DNA from: Bacteroidota bacterium
GTDB taxonomy: Bacteria > Bacteroidota > Bacteroidia > 2-12-FULL-35-15
Length of the DNA stretch: 64,000 bases
Direction of reading: 5' to 3'
NCBI GenBank assembly: GCA_025963725.1
Contig: JAOQAE010000007.1
Span: forward strand, 186,001 to 250,000
Shown one piece after another: positions 43,501 through 51,739 of the stretch (positions within the stretch are counted from its first letter, which is position 1; each line of letters opens with the position of its first letter). The position numbers and the translations under genes are program-made. A model generated the notes under the pieces. That model saw only the letters and a program-made list of their open reading frames with translations, searched no databases and was not told the origin of the DNA.

Positions 43501-46500
43501 CAGGCCACCGATACAAAAGGCTGTGTTACAACTGCTACCTTTACGATCACCCAGCCATCGGCTGCCCTGGCTGTGAGCACTTCCAACACGCCTGTTTCCT
43601 GCTCCAGCGGCTCAAATGGAACAGCCACGGCAGTTGCCTCCGGCGGAACAGCACCTTACAATTATTCCTGGATGCCGGGAAGCATTACAGGGCCATCGGC
43701 ATCTGCACTGACCGCAGGGACCTACACAGTTTCCGTAAGCGATGCAAAAGGCTGCAGCACCACCGGCACAACCACCATTACCCAACCTACAGCCATAGCG
43801 CTCACTACCGGCAGCAACAATGCGGCCTGCGGAACAGCAAGCGGTTTGGCATACGTAGGATCCACAGGCGGAACTTCACCTTATGCCTATTTATGGTCGC
43901 CGGGCGGATCGGTGAATGATACCGCATTCGGCCTGGTACCGGGAGTATACAGCGTTACCGTTACCGATAATAACAGCTGTGCCGCTACTATCAGCGTATC
44001 TGTGAATAATACTCCGGGGCCTGTGGTAACGATCACATCTACTACAAACGTAAGCTGTAACGGAGGATCGAATGGCAGCTCCACTGCAACGGTAGCAGGC
44101 GGCATACTGCCTTATACGTTCAGCTGGTCGCCTTCGGGAAGCACTACGGCAAATGCTACGGGGCTTTCAGCAGGAACACACATTATAAATGTTACCGATG
44201 CAAACGGATGTCCTTCCGCGGATACCACTATCGTTACACAGCCTACTCCCGTGGCCGTTAATGCGGTCACCACCGATGTGAGCTGCTCCGGCGGCACAAA
44301 CGGCACAGCCACTGCAACAGGCTTCGGCGGAACACCGGGATATACATTTACATGGCTGCCATCGGGAAGCACAGACAGCACCATCAATACGCTCGCAGCA
44401 GGAACATATACAGTACAGGCAACGGATGCCAACTCCTGCAGCGCTACTTCTACCTTCTCTATTACGCAACCGGGAGTGCTTACGGCTTCTGTTTCATCTT
44501 CTTCCAATGTGAGCTGTTTCGGCGGAACGAATGGAGCAGCTACGGTGAGCATTACAGGCGGCACGCCATTCTACAGCTATAACTGGCTGCCTTACGGAGG
44601 AACCTCAGCAAGCGCAACCGGACTTTCTGCAGGAACGTTTACAGTGAACATTACAGACTCGAAAGGTTGCAGCACTTCCATCACGGTAACGATCACGCAG
44701 CCGGCGCAGGCGCTTTCCGCTACCGGAACGGGATCTGTGACCAGCTGTTTTGCAGGTGCCGACGGAACGGGTACCGTTCTGCCTTCCGGCGGAACCTCAG
44801 GCTACACTTATTTATGGAGCCCTGCAGGCGGAACAGGCGCAAGTGCCAGCGGGCTGAATCCGGGAACCTATACAATTCTTATTACAGATGCCAACGGATG
44901 CCAGGCAAACACTTCGATCACAGTTACACAGCCACCGCAGATCGTAGCTACGCTCAGCGCTGTTAATCCTTCCTGTGGTTTCGCGAATGGTTCCATATCA
45001 TCGATGGTATCAGGCGGCACAGGCGCATACACCTATTCATGGTCGCCGGGAGGAGCAGTAACGCCGGGCATCGGCAGCCTGAGCCCGGGCAGCTACACCG
45101 TTACAGTTTCCGATGCGAACAGCTGTTCTGTTTCCGCCACTGCAACGCTTACGAACATTGCCGGGCCGAACGTTTTCATTGCTTCCCAAAGCAACGTTTC
45201 CTGCTTCGGAGGAAATAACGGCAGCGCCACAGCGGGTGTTTCGTCAGGTACATCACCTTACCTATACAGCTGGAGCCCTTCGGGAGGAAACGGAGTTACA
45301 GGAACCGCGCTTACTGCCGGAACTTATACGGTAACAGTGACCGATTCACTGGGCTGTATCAATACGGCCACAGCAACCATCACTGAGCCTCCGGCCTTAG
45401 GGATTTCCGTTTCTTCATTGTCAACGGTATCCTGCAACGGCCTGAGCGACGGCAGCATCACAGTTACAGGAACCGGCGGAACCCCTTCCTACTCGTATGC
45501 CTGGTCGCCTGTTTCTTCAACACTGCCGACAGTAACAGGACTTGCCGCAGGAAGCTACACTGTGAATGTAACCGATCAGAACAGCTGCTCTACTTCCATT
45601 TCAATTTCAATGACACAGCCGGCCACGTTAAGCTCTTCCATCGGCAGCAGCACCAATGTAACGTGCTACAGCGGAACGAACGGAACAGCAGCTACCACTG
45701 TGAGCGGAGGAACACTTCCTTATTCATACCTGTGGTCTGACGGACAAACCGGAAGCATCGCAACCAACCTGGCTGCCTCCTCCTATACGGTTACGGTTAC
45801 GGATGTGAACGGCTGCTCATCCACAGCAACAACGGTGATCACACAACCGACACAGGTGATCACGTCTGCCGGCGCTAACGACACGATCTGTTTAGGATCA
45901 TCCGGGGCGGTTACAGCTACGGCTTCGGGTGGAGCAGGAAATTATTATTATGTATGGCAGCCGGGGCCTGCGATCAATTCGGGAACCTATAATGTTATCC
46001 CTGTCGCCAACACAACATATACCGTAGTTGCCTACGATGAAGACGGCTGCGCGGGAACACCGGATGAAGTGGATGCCATTGTGTATACCCTTAGCGGCGC
46101 GAACATTGAGGCCATCGGCAATACCCCGATCTGTCCCGGACAAAGCTCCACCATTTATGTTCAAACCACTGGCGATACCGGGCCGCTTAGCTATTCATGG
46201 AGCAATGGCCTGGGTAATGGGCCGGGCGCTTATGTTGTGATCCCGACCAGCCCGATCACGTACGTGGTTACAGTGAGCAACTCCTGCGGCGCTTCTGTGA
46301 TGGATACAGTTGACATTACCTTCAATCCTCCTCCGACGCTCGCATTGTCTTCCGATACCAATTCCATCTGTGCACCGGGAAGCGTTCTTTTCAATGCCAA
46401 TGCAGTAACCGGAAATCCTTCCGATCCTATTGTTTCATGGATCTGGAATTTTGGTGACGGCGGCACATCCACACTCGAGGATCCGTCACACACGTATCCT

Positions 46501-47142
46501 TCACCGGGAAATTATTCCGTGACACTTACCGTTACAACTTCCGGCGGATGTACTAACAATAATGCGAGCGCACCGGTGATCATCCACGCGCATCCGTTCC
46601 CTACCGCTGCATTCTCTGTGAATTCTACGGTGCTGAACCTGCCGTATGACCTGCTGATCACAAATAACCAATCGGTTGGCGCAAGCACTTACCAATGGGA
46701 TTTTGGCGATGGCGGAACATCCACGCTCACCAACCCGCAATACCTGTACAATGCGGTTGGAACTTATCCAATTCAGCTGATCGCGACCAATGCATACAAT
46801 TGCTCGGATACTGCAGTTTCAGAAGTGATCACAAGCGCGGATATCGTATTCCCGAATGTGTTTACCCCGGATCCTGATAACCCATCCGGCGGATATTATG
46901 ATATCAACAGCCTCACGAATGATGTATTCTTTCCTTATACAGCAGGCGTGGTTGAATTCAAGCTCCAGATCTTTAACCGCTGGGGTGAGCTGATCTTTGA
47001 AACATTTGATATCAAACAGGGATGGGATGGCTATTACAGGGGCAAGATCTGCCAGCAGGATGTTTACATCTGGAAGGCTTATGCAAAATTAAATAACGGA
47101 AAAGAATTTAATAAAACAGGAGATGTTACGCTGCTTAGATAA
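37567..47142 (+). CDS. Giant SprB-repeat adhesin with PKD and type B T9SS sorting domains (3191 aa)
   Basis: The largest gene in the window. Signal peptide (ends LGSQAQ); a Cys-rich N-terminal module (about 20-230); one SprB-like repeat; an Ig-like module (about 310-395); about 31 further SprB repeats (about 398-2760) of the VSCFGGNNGTATA...GGTPxYxYxW...GTYTVTVTD type. An Ig-like segment, two PKD domains (about 2925-3090, each with NFGDGGTSTL or DFGDGGTSTL) and a gliding-motility C-terminal domain (about 3094-3191, FNRWGELIFETFDIKQGWDG ... GDVTLLR) complete it. Each repeat has two cysteines only. Groups of four repeats recur with a 918-bp period. Its 3' end overlaps the TPR/PD40 gene by 20 bp, so the two are co-transcribed. 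It should be surface-exposed via the T9SS. Confidence 0.93.
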   Translation: MRIKLLFTFLSLLFVLGSQAQCGPTVPTFNVNLTGSPSGTWTSPLVQRAGNCCGTTAPDKCVDFIITLDPGAAGISFNIISGAVPGGALFYQIGCGPPTALGSPICLSGPGPHLLTFCKPGNNQNVYQITSIPAAVGGTDVTVNDGCVGHIVATGFNTSTVTWNSIYPGAPGAYNSYLSCTSNCLNPTVTGTGSPPPYVDYVICGQPASMCNFTTVCDTVRVTFNPTLSVSIAPLNPTICFGQTSTTITATGAGGTPPYSYLWNSVNPSPSINVGAGNYTVVMSDASGCPPVSAAVTVTSFSVAITANAGPDDTTCSQSPATILHGAVTGASGGVWSGGAGTFSPNNATLGAVYTPTAAEIAAGFVNLTLTTTGNGTCPAASDVVKIWFMGFTGTVAVAPVNVSCFGGNNGSATASVTGGIPPFTYSWNTVPAQTTATASNLVAGTYTVTITNGIGCTTQTTTTITQPTPLTVSNTITNVSCAGGNNGSIAVTPAGGTPGYSYAWLPGGQSTSSISGQAAGTYTATVTDSKGCVVTSTYTITQPAPLAISFTSTNVSCFNGSNGTASATVIGGTPAYTYSWAPSGGTAATASGLQAGTYTLTVTDVKGCVLTNTITITQPTALTATTSAAPETCDYLNNGSATASPAGGTPGYTYLWMPGSFTTATASNLSAGTYTVTVTDSKGCTATAFATITQPAPLTVSLISQTNVSCFGGNNGSVTASPAGGTAPYGYAWSPGGATTATASGLAAGTYTVTVTDNHGCQVQSSTAITQPLQPLTATNVISNVSCSGGSNGSIAVTPSGGTPGYTYLWAPGGQTSSSITGQVAGTYTVTVTDSKGCVFTANYTITQPAPLAITFTQTNVSCSGGNNGTATAAVSGGTPAYTYSWAPSGGTAATASGLQAGTYTLTVTDTKGCTVTNTVTITQPTALSATTSVTNETCDYLNNGTATASPSGGTPGYSYLWMPGSFTTGTISNLSSGTYTVTVTDSKGCVALATAVITQPAPLSITFSAQTNVSCFGGNNGSVSATPAGGTPNYSYSWLPGGATTNSISGLAAGTYILTITDNNSCQVQSTVSITQPALALSVSGTSTIVSCFGGNNGTATANGTGGTSPYAFTWMPGSVSGQNITGLVAGTYTVTATDANGCTATNTVVVNQPAPLAISFTQTNVSCFSGSNGTATANVTGGTAPYAYSWTPAGGTGSTATGLAAGTYTATVTDSKGCITSNTVTITQPTALTATTTVTNETCDYLNNGTATALPAGGTPGYTYLWMPGSFTSATISNLSSGTYTVTVTDLKGCVVLATANITQPAALAISFNAQTNVSCFGGNNGSVNATPSGGTPNYSYAWAPGGASTNSISGLSAGTYTLTITDNNSCQVQNTVTITQPATALSVTATSTPATCNGGSNGTATATGAGGTGPYTYSWMPGSLSGQNVTGLTAGTYTVMPMDANGCTATNTVTVSEPSAMVLTMNATNSNCGTPSGQASVSVSGGIAPYTYLWSPSGGTASTATGLIAGAYTIQVTDANGCIQTQWVNVNDNSGPTATIFSIINVSCNGGSDGAASVGVAGGTGPFTYNWMPFGGTSPTATGLSAGSYTVTVLDANGCQSNATTSPDILEPTPIAISITTGAVSCFGGSNGTATASASGGTPGYSYLWLPSGATGPTVSGLTAGTFTVQVTDNNNCVQTATYTITQPAAALTVGISNTPVSCFSGSNGSATSIAAGGTGPYNYSWMPGAVTGPSISGMPAGTYTVSVTDTKGCTATASTTITQPTALSLTTGSANAACGTPSGLAYVTSTGGTSPYAYSWMPGGTINDTAFALVPGTYSVTVTDNNSCAASASVTVNNTPGPVATITSTVNVSCNGGSNGSATVAVVFGVTPYTYSWSPAGGSGATASGLNAGTYIVNVADANGCSSADTAVITQPTPLSVSVTTANVSCFGGSNGTASATASGGTPGYTYTWLPSGSTGSSISALASGTYTVQATDTKGCVTTATFTITQPSAALAVSTSNTPVSCSSGSNGTATAVASGGTAPYNYSWMPGSITGPSASALTAGTYTVSVSDAKGCSTTGTTTITQPTAIALTTGSNNAACGTASGLAYVGSTGGTSPYAYLWSPGGSVNDTAFGLVPGVYSVTVTDNNSCAATISVSVNNTPGPVVTITSTTNVSCNGGSNGSSTATVAGGILPYTFSWSPSGSTTANATGLSAGTHIINVTDANGCPSADTTIVTQPTPVAVNAVTTDVSCSGGTNGTATATGFGGTPGYTFTWLPSGSTDSTINTLAAGTYTVQATDANSCSATSTFSITQPGVLTASVSSSSNVSCFGGTNGAATVSITGGTPFYSYNWLPYGGTSASATGLSAGTFTVNITDSKGCSTSITVTITQPAQALSATGTGSVTSCFAGADGTGTVLPSGGTSGYTYLWSPAGGTGASASGLNPGTYTILITDANGCQANTSITVTQPPQIVATLSAVNPSCGFANGSISSMVSGGTGAYTYSWSPGGAVTPGIGSLSPGSYTVTVSDANSCSVSATATLTNIAGPNVFIASQSNVSCFGGNNGSATAGVSSGTSPYLYSWSPSGGNGVTGTALTAGTYTVTVTDSLGCINTATATITEPPALGISVSSLSTVSCNGLSDGSITVTGTGGTPSYSYAWSPVSSTLPTVTGLAAGSYTVNVTDQNSCSTSISISMTQPATLSSSIGSSTNVTCYSGTNGTAATTVSGGTLPYSYLWSDGQTGSIATNLAASSYTVTVTDVNGCSSTATTVITQPTQVITSAGANDTICLGSSGAVTATASGGAGNYYYVWQPGPAINSGTYNVIPVANTTYTVVAYDEDGCAGTPDEVDAIVYTLSGANIEAIGNTPICPGQSSTIYVQTTGDTGPLSYSWSNGLGNGPGAYVVIPTSPITYVVTVSNSCGASVMDTVDITFNPPPTLALSSDTNSICAPGSVLFNANAVTGNPSDPIVSWIWNFGDGGTSTLEDPSHTYPSPGNYSVTLTVTTSGGCTNNNASAPVIIHAHPFPTAAFSVNSTVLNLPYDLLITNNQSVGASTYQWDFGDGGTSTLTNPQYLYNAVGTYPIQLIATNAYNCSDTAVSEVITSADIVFPNVFTPDPDNPSGGYYDINSLTNDVFFPYTAGVVEFKLQIFNRWGELIFETFDIKQGWDGYYRGKICQQDVYIWKAYAKLNNGKEFNKTGDVTLLR
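39220..42160 (+). repeat. Higher-order 918-bp repeats inside the giant adhesin gene
   Basis: The segment encoding ETCDYLNNG begins at 39460, 40378 and 41296, exactly 918 bp (306 codons) apart, and the repeats around it keep the same order (VSC-GG, VSCF-G, ETCDYLNNG, VSCFGGNNGSV). A later block centred on AACGT(P/A)SGLAYV recurs at 42910 and 43825 (915 bp), with a weaker relative 921 bp earlier. Both show growth of the gene by duplication of four-repeat units. Confidence 0.85.
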
Positions 47143-48691
47143 AAAGAATATAGTTCTGCTTCTGATAGGATTCTTTGTGCAGCAATCGTTTGCACAGATC
47201 ACTTCCATGCGCGATAAGCAGTTATGGCTAAAGGCCGATCAAACGCTGGAATATGGCGATTATCCCGGCGCGCTCCAGATGTATGAAAAGCTGTATGCGC
47301 TCGACAGCTCCAACCAGGAGCTTAATTATAAAATGGGCGTGTGTAATTTCCAGATCAGGAAATACAGGATGAACTCGAAAAGATATTTTGACAAGGTGAC
47401 TCCTTCTGATTTCCCTGAAACATGGTATTACCTGGGCCGCCTGCATCACCTGCTGAGAAATAACCAGCTCTCGATCGAGAACTATACAGCATACAAGAAC
47501 AGCAAAGCGGCGGATAAGGAACACAGCACGCGTGAAGTGGATCAGCTCATCGAGAAATGCCATACGGCTATGCTGTTTGAGGCGCAGATGAATACAAACA
47601 TACAGATCGAGAACCTTGGCAATACGATCAATACCGAGTTCGCGGAATATGCACCGCTGATCCCGGTGCAGGAGGATTTCATCATTTTTACTTCACGAAG
47701 AAAAAATGAGGTGCATCAGCAAAAGGATCCGACCGATCAGTATTTTGAAGACATCTATGTTTCCACCAGGTTCGGAGATACCTGGCAATACCCGGTGATG
47801 CTGGACACATCGATCAACACACCCCTGCACGATGCCTGCACCGGCCTGTCGACCGACGGCGAGAAGCTGCTCATTTACCGCACCAGCAAAGACCTGACAA
47901 GCGGCGACATCTACGAAAGCACCCTTGAGATGGGAAAGTTCAGCACGCCTGTGCTGCTGCAAACCAGGGTGAACTCGGAAGATTACATTGAAACGAGCGC
48001 ATGCTACTCACCGGATAATAAGACGATCTTTTTTTCAAGCAACCGCCCGGGAGGCTACGGAGGAAAAGACCTTTACATGATGAAACAGCTCCCGAACGGC
48101 AAATGGGGAACTCCATTTAACCTCGGGCCGGGCATCAATACGGAATACAATGAAGATGCGCCCTTTGTTCATCCTTCCGGCTCGGTATTGTTCTTCAGCT
48201 CCCAGGGGCATAAGAATATGGGAGGCTATGATATTTTTAAAGCCAATTTTGATGAGTCGGGGAATTTTACCACTCCTACCAACCTGGGATACCCGATCAA
48301 TACACGCGATGACGATGTGTTCTTTGTGTTGAATGCCGATGCTACCACCGGTTATTTTTCTTCCGAGCGTGAAGGCGGATACGGATCGCAGGATCTTTAT
48401 AAGGTTGTGTTCTCGCCTGATCCCCTGCCTCTGAACGTATACAATGCACGCGTGCTGGATGAGAACAACAACGTGATCCGCCAGGCTGAGCTTACCATGG
48501 TGGACCTGTCGGCAAAAACAGTATATGGCATTTACAAATCAAACGACAAGGGAAAGATCATTATCATTTCGGAACCCAACAAGGAATACCAGGTCATCAT
48601 TAAGGCCGTTGGCTATGAGCCATTCGTTACAAATGTTATTTTAAGCTCTGACAATGATCTTTCATACAGACTAAAAAACCGGATTCAATGA
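47123..48691 (+). CDS. TPR/PD40 beta-propeller protein, PorE-like but lacking OmpA domain
   Basis: 522 residues. Signal peptide (ends QQSFAQ); TPR-type helices (about 35-130, with YGDYPGALQMYEKLYALDSS and TWYYLGRLHHLLRNNQLSIE); a PD40/WD40-like propeller (about 175-430, with FSSNRPGGYGGKDLYMMK, FSSQGHKNMGGYDIF and FSSEREGGYGSQDLY). A carboxypeptidase-regulatory-like beta domain (about 440-520) closes it. This is the architecture of T9SS PorE without its C-terminal OmpA-type peptidoglycan-binding domain; the normal C-terminus ends at RLKNRIQ. It overlaps the adhesin gene by 20 bp and the next PorP/SprF gene by 4 bp. Periplasmic accessory role for adhesin export or anchoring is inferred from neighbours. 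Confidence 0.88.
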   Translation: MLRCLDKKNIVLLLIGFFVQQSFAQITSMRDKQLWLKADQTLEYGDYPGALQMYEKLYALDSSNQELNYKMGVCNFQIRKYRMNSKRYFDKVTPSDFPETWYYLGRLHHLLRNNQLSIENYTAYKNSKAADKEHSTREVDQLIEKCHTAMLFEAQMNTNIQIENLGNTINTEFAEYAPLIPVQEDFIIFTSRRKNEVHQQKDPTDQYFEDIYVSTRFGDTWQYPVMLDTSINTPLHDACTGLSTDGEKLLIYRTSKDLTSGDIYESTLEMGKFSTPVLLQTRVNSEDYIETSACYSPDNKTIFFSSNRPGGYGGKDLYMMKQLPNGKWGTPFNLGPGINTEYNEDAPFVHPSGSVLFFSSQGHKNMGGYDIFKANFDESGNFTTPTNLGYPINTRDDDVFFVLNADATTGYFSSEREGGYGSQDLYKVVFSPDPLPLNVYNARVLDENNNVIRQAELTMVDLSAKTVYGIYKSNDKGKIIIISEPNKEYQVIIKAVGYEPFVTNVILSSDNDLSYRLKNRIQ

Positions 48692-49695
48692 AAACAATAT
48701 ACAAGCTCCTCGTTTTTATCCTTATCCTGAACAGCAAGCTGCTGTCGGGCCAGGATATGCATTTTACACAATTTTACTCCTCTTCACTTTACCTGAATCC
48801 GGCCTTTACCGGCGCCGACGTATGCTCCCGCTTCTCCGCTACGTATCGCAATCAATGGCCGGGCGTTTCAAAAGCATACAAGTCATACCTCGCTTCCTTC
48901 GACCATTATCTAACCACATACAATCTTGGCATCGGCTTGCTGGTAGGGAACGATGTGGCAGGCACAGGTGAGCTGAGAACTACGGTGATCAATCCTCTTG
49001 TAGCGTATGAAGCAGTGCTGACGAAAAAGCTCACCATGCGGCTGGGTGTGCAACCGGGGCTTGGCGTACGAAGCATCAATTTCAACAACCTTGTGTTTGG
49101 CGATCAGCTTGCAAGGGGCGGAAGCAGCGTGGCAACAATGGAAACACCAACACAAACGAAAGCGTATTTCGATATAGGTGCCGGCGTTCTCGCCTATACC
49201 AGGAAGTTTTGGGGCGGGCTTTCCTTCTATCACCTGAACAAGCCGAATGAATCACTCCTTGGAGAGAATGCGGAAAGCACGCTTCCCATCAAATATTCAC
49301 TTCACAGCGGATATAAGTATACGCTTAACCCGGATGAAAAAGAAGTGACCGCGCAGCGCTCTGTTTCCTTCGCGATGAACTATCGCGGACAAATGGAATT
49401 TGATCAGCTCGATGTCGGCTTTTATTACACACAATATGTTTTTAACCTGGGGCTCTGGTACAGGGGAATCCCGGGATTGAAAGCCTACAAGCCCGGCTAC
49501 AGCAATAACGACGCAATATCTATGGTAGTAGGCGTAAGGACCGACCGCATGAATGTAGGCTACAGCTATGATGTTACCATATCCAAGCTAACCAACAAAA
49601 CGCAAGGTGCACACGAGATCTCTGTATCCTACCAGATGTGCAAGCTGAACAAGAAAAAGAAAAAGCGCCTGCTTGTTCCCTGCCCGAAATTCTAA
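48688..49695 (+). CDS. PorP/SprF family T9SS outer-membrane protein
   Basis: 335 residues. Signal peptide (ends LLSGQD), then the family start MHFTQFYSSSLYLNPAFTGA, and RNQWPGVSKAYKSYLASFDH. The barrel includes VGVRTDRMNVGYSYDVTISK and the usual terminal strand AHEISVSYQMC, ending in a short basic tail. Start codon overlaps the stop of the TPR/PD40 gene (ATGA). By analogy with SprB-SprF it should be the partner of the 3191-residue adhesin. It lacks the SPOR domain carried by the PorP protein earlier in the locus, so the two barrels are not redundant copies. Ends at a bidirectional terminator. Confidence 0.93.
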   Translation: MKTIYKLLVFILILNSKLLSGQDMHFTQFYSSSLYLNPAFTGADVCSRFSATYRNQWPGVSKAYKSYLASFDHYLTTYNLGIGLLVGNDVAGTGELRTTVINPLVAYEAVLTKKLTMRLGVQPGLGVRSINFNNLVFGDQLARGGSSVATMETPTQTKAYFDIGAGVLAYTRKFWGGLSFYHLNKPNESLLGENAESTLPIKYSLHSGYKYTLNPDEKEVTAQRSVSFAMNYRGQMEFDQLDVGFYYTQYVFNLGLWYRGIPGLKAYKPGYSNNDAISMVVGVRTDRMNVGYSYDVTISKLTNKTQGAHEISVSYQMCKLNKKKKKRLLVPCPKF

Positions 49696-49701
49696 AAATA
49701 A

Positions 49702-49730
49702 AAAAGCGCCTCACCGGCGCTTTTCTTTTT
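49702..49730. terminator. Bidirectional terminator between convergent genes
   Basis: Stem AAAAGCGCC (49702-49710) / GGCGCTTTT (49716-49724) with loop TCACC, with A/T runs on both sides, between the PorP/SprF gene and the convergent cytochrome c gene. Confidence 0.9.
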
Positions 49731-50121
49731 ATGACTGCTTCTTTGTTTTTTCTTTACTCCGCTCATTCCTTTGCATCACTTTGATAAATGTAACGAGCGA
49801 CTTCAATTCCTTCGGCGAGATCTCGTGCTTATCGAATTGCGGCATTCTGCCCGTCCACAGTAAAAACGCCCTGCTTCTTACGCGTGCTTTTAAAAAGGCT
49901 TTCGGAACCTTGATCGTGTTGATCTCAGGGCCAACGCCCGCTTCGCCGTTCGGATGGCAGGGCTGACATTTGGCTTTGAACACAAGCCTTCCCTGTTTGA
50001 TCACAGGATCTTCGCTTTCGCTGGTGGCCATGTCTTTTTCAATCCTCCGCGAAGAGCATCCCGGAAGGAACATGCTTCCAAGCACAAAGATGCCTGCGAT
50101 GATATATAGTTTTGTTTTCAT
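49729..50121 (-). CDS. Lipoprotein c-type cytochrome
   Basis: 130 residues. A lipobox (MFLPGC, lipid Cys22) follows a signal helix. One heme site KCQPCH (C52, C55, H56) and a likely axial Met93 in GRMPQF define a class I monoheme cytochrome c. The C-terminus is Lys-rich. It is held in the membrane by the lipid and faces the periplasm. The gene starts 4 bp after the stop of the PQQ-dehydrogenase-like gene, so it is probably the electron acceptor of that enzyme. The downstream terminator is shared with the convergent T9SS operon. Confidence 0.92.
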   Translation of the reverse strand: MKTKLYIIAGIFVLGSMFLPGCSSRRIEKDMATSESEDPVIKQGRLVFKAKCQPCHPNGEAGVGPEINTIKVPKAFLKARVRSRAFLLWTGRMPQFDKHEISPKELKSLVTFIKVMQRNERSKEKTKKQS

Positions 50122-50125
50122 AACG

Positions 50126-51580
50126 TTATAGTTTAATTATTTTCCAAATGATGCCTGTGTTCTGCTTCGGCGCAGGGCCTTTTTCCGTGACTTCCATCAC
50201 GCCAAAATCAACAATGTACAGGGCATCTCCCTCCTTGTTGAATTTGGCCGCGACAGGCCTTTCCAGCCCTCCGCTCTTCAGCGAGGAAGCAGGGCCGTTC
50301 ACAAAGCCTTTATTGACTGCGAAATCAGTCACATCACCTGTCTTCACATTCACGCGCACTACCTTGAAGCCTACGGGGCCATAAATGGTCCCTACATCGG
50401 GCGCCATATCGCCGAACTGCGCAACAAAGGCATCGCCAGTATATCCGAAGGAAGAATTGAAGGAGAAATCAAACCCGTTTGCAGAGGAGTGCACCGCAAA
50501 CACTGCCGCAGGTTTCGGCGGCTCCATCGGGTGCTTCAACAAAACTGATTTCGGGCGGATGCTTCTCGCCTTGAAGTTTTCTCCCGCGAGGGAATCGCCG
50601 CCGGCATAATCGGGCCAGCCATACCAGGCTTTATCTTTCACTTCCCAGAGATAATCGCCGGCGCCGAATACAGGGCGGCTGCCGCGCGTATCAAAGCCGT
50701 TCTCGCTCACAAATAATTTACCATCAGGCGAAAATGAAAGTCCGTACGGATTGCGGAAGCCCCATGCCACCAGCTCCAGCGGCCCGCCGTTGATCGGAAC
50801 ACGCATCACCGATCCCGAGCAGGGAAGGGCTCCTTTGATCACCTGTCCTTTTACAGTTTGAGTGCCGTACGGAACGTAAGCTCCTGTTTTCACTTTTTCC
50901 TTGTCTTCCGACAATACATTTTCCGTTTCATAATTTTCACCGGCAAGCACTACATCCTCGCAGGGAATATCATGGAAATCTTTTTTCCGCGCCAGCCAGC
51001 CGAAGTTGAAATTATCTTTTCCCACTACCGCGGAATTTGTCGCGGTGCCCTGGCCGAAATAAATATAGCCGTCGTTCCCAACCGTTACGCCATCGGTATG
51101 GTGATCGCCATAGCCAGGGAGGCCTTCAACGATCTTCGTGATCTGCCCGTCAGGCGTGATCTTCAGGATTCGCCCGCCTTCCAGCGTTCCTCCTTCCGAA
51201 ACATAAAAATTACCGTTGTAATAATCCACTGCAGTCCATGGCCCGTTCTTACCGCCATGCGCGATCTCTGTCACTTTCCCGTTTGCATCGAGCTTTAATA
51301 ATTTTGGAACTGTGTAGATCTCACCGTAAGAGTAACCTGCTTCAATTACATAAGCCTGTCCTTTATCATCGAAGGTGATGCTTGTAGGGAAGTTGAGCCC
51401 GGAGGAAACCATTTCAATGGCGTAGCCTTCCGGAAGCTGGATGTCGGGCGTGCGAACCGGACGGTTCACGGTTTCATAGCTCTTGGTGCCATAGTGCCCG
51501 CGCAGCTTATAGCAGCCCGACAGAAATAATGCAGGGACGGAACAGCCAAGAACAAGGATAAAAGTATGTGCTTTTTTCAT
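50126..51580 (-). CDS. PQQ-dependent sugar/sorbosone dehydrogenase-type lipoprotein
   Basis: 484 residues. Lipobox (LFLSGC, Cys23) after a signal helix. The mature part is a six-blade propeller of the glucose/sorbosone dehydrogenase family, shown by LPEGYAIEMVSSGLNFPTSI, GYGDHHTDGVTVGNDGYIYF, FGQGTATNSAVVG and the RNPYGLSFSPDGKLFVSENG motif. Such enzymes use PQQ to oxidise sugars or other alcohols outside the cytoplasm and hand electrons to cytochromes; the substrate cannot be read from the sequence. A cytochrome c gene follows at 4 bp. No PQQ synthesis genes are in the window. It is divergent from the TonB-receptor-like gene. Confidence 0.88.
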   Translation of the reverse strand: MKKAHTFILVLGCSVPALFLSGCYKLRGHYGTKSYETVNRPVRTPDIQLPEGYAIEMVSSGLNFPTSITFDDKGQAYVIEAGYSYGEIYTVPKLLKLDANGKVTEIAHGGKNGPWTAVDYYNGNFYVSEGGTLEGGRILKITPDGQITKIVEGLPGYGDHHTDGVTVGNDGYIYFGQGTATNSAVVGKDNFNFGWLARKKDFHDIPCEDVVLAGENYETENVLSEDKEKVKTGAYVPYGTQTVKGQVIKGALPCSGSVMRVPINGGPLELVAWGFRNPYGLSFSPDGKLFVSENGFDTRGSRPVFGAGDYLWEVKDKAWYGWPDYAGGDSLAGENFKARSIRPKSVLLKHPMEPPKPAAVFAVHSSANGFDFSFNSSFGYTGDAFVAQFGDMAPDVGTIYGPVGFKVVRVNVKTGDVTDFAVNKGFVNGPASSLKSGGLERPVAAKFNKEGDALYIVDFGVMEVTEKGPAPKQNTGIIWKIIKL

Positions 51581-51739
51581 ATTCTTTTTTTTAGTCGCTT
51601 ATAAAAAACAAGTGCCAGATTTAATTGAACTTGTAAAAAACGCGGTGGATCGCATTCTTTGCTTTTAACGCGCAAACTGTAATTGGGTAATTTATTCCAT
51701 AATCAGTTTTTGGAATAATATTAATGGGCAGGAAGACGG

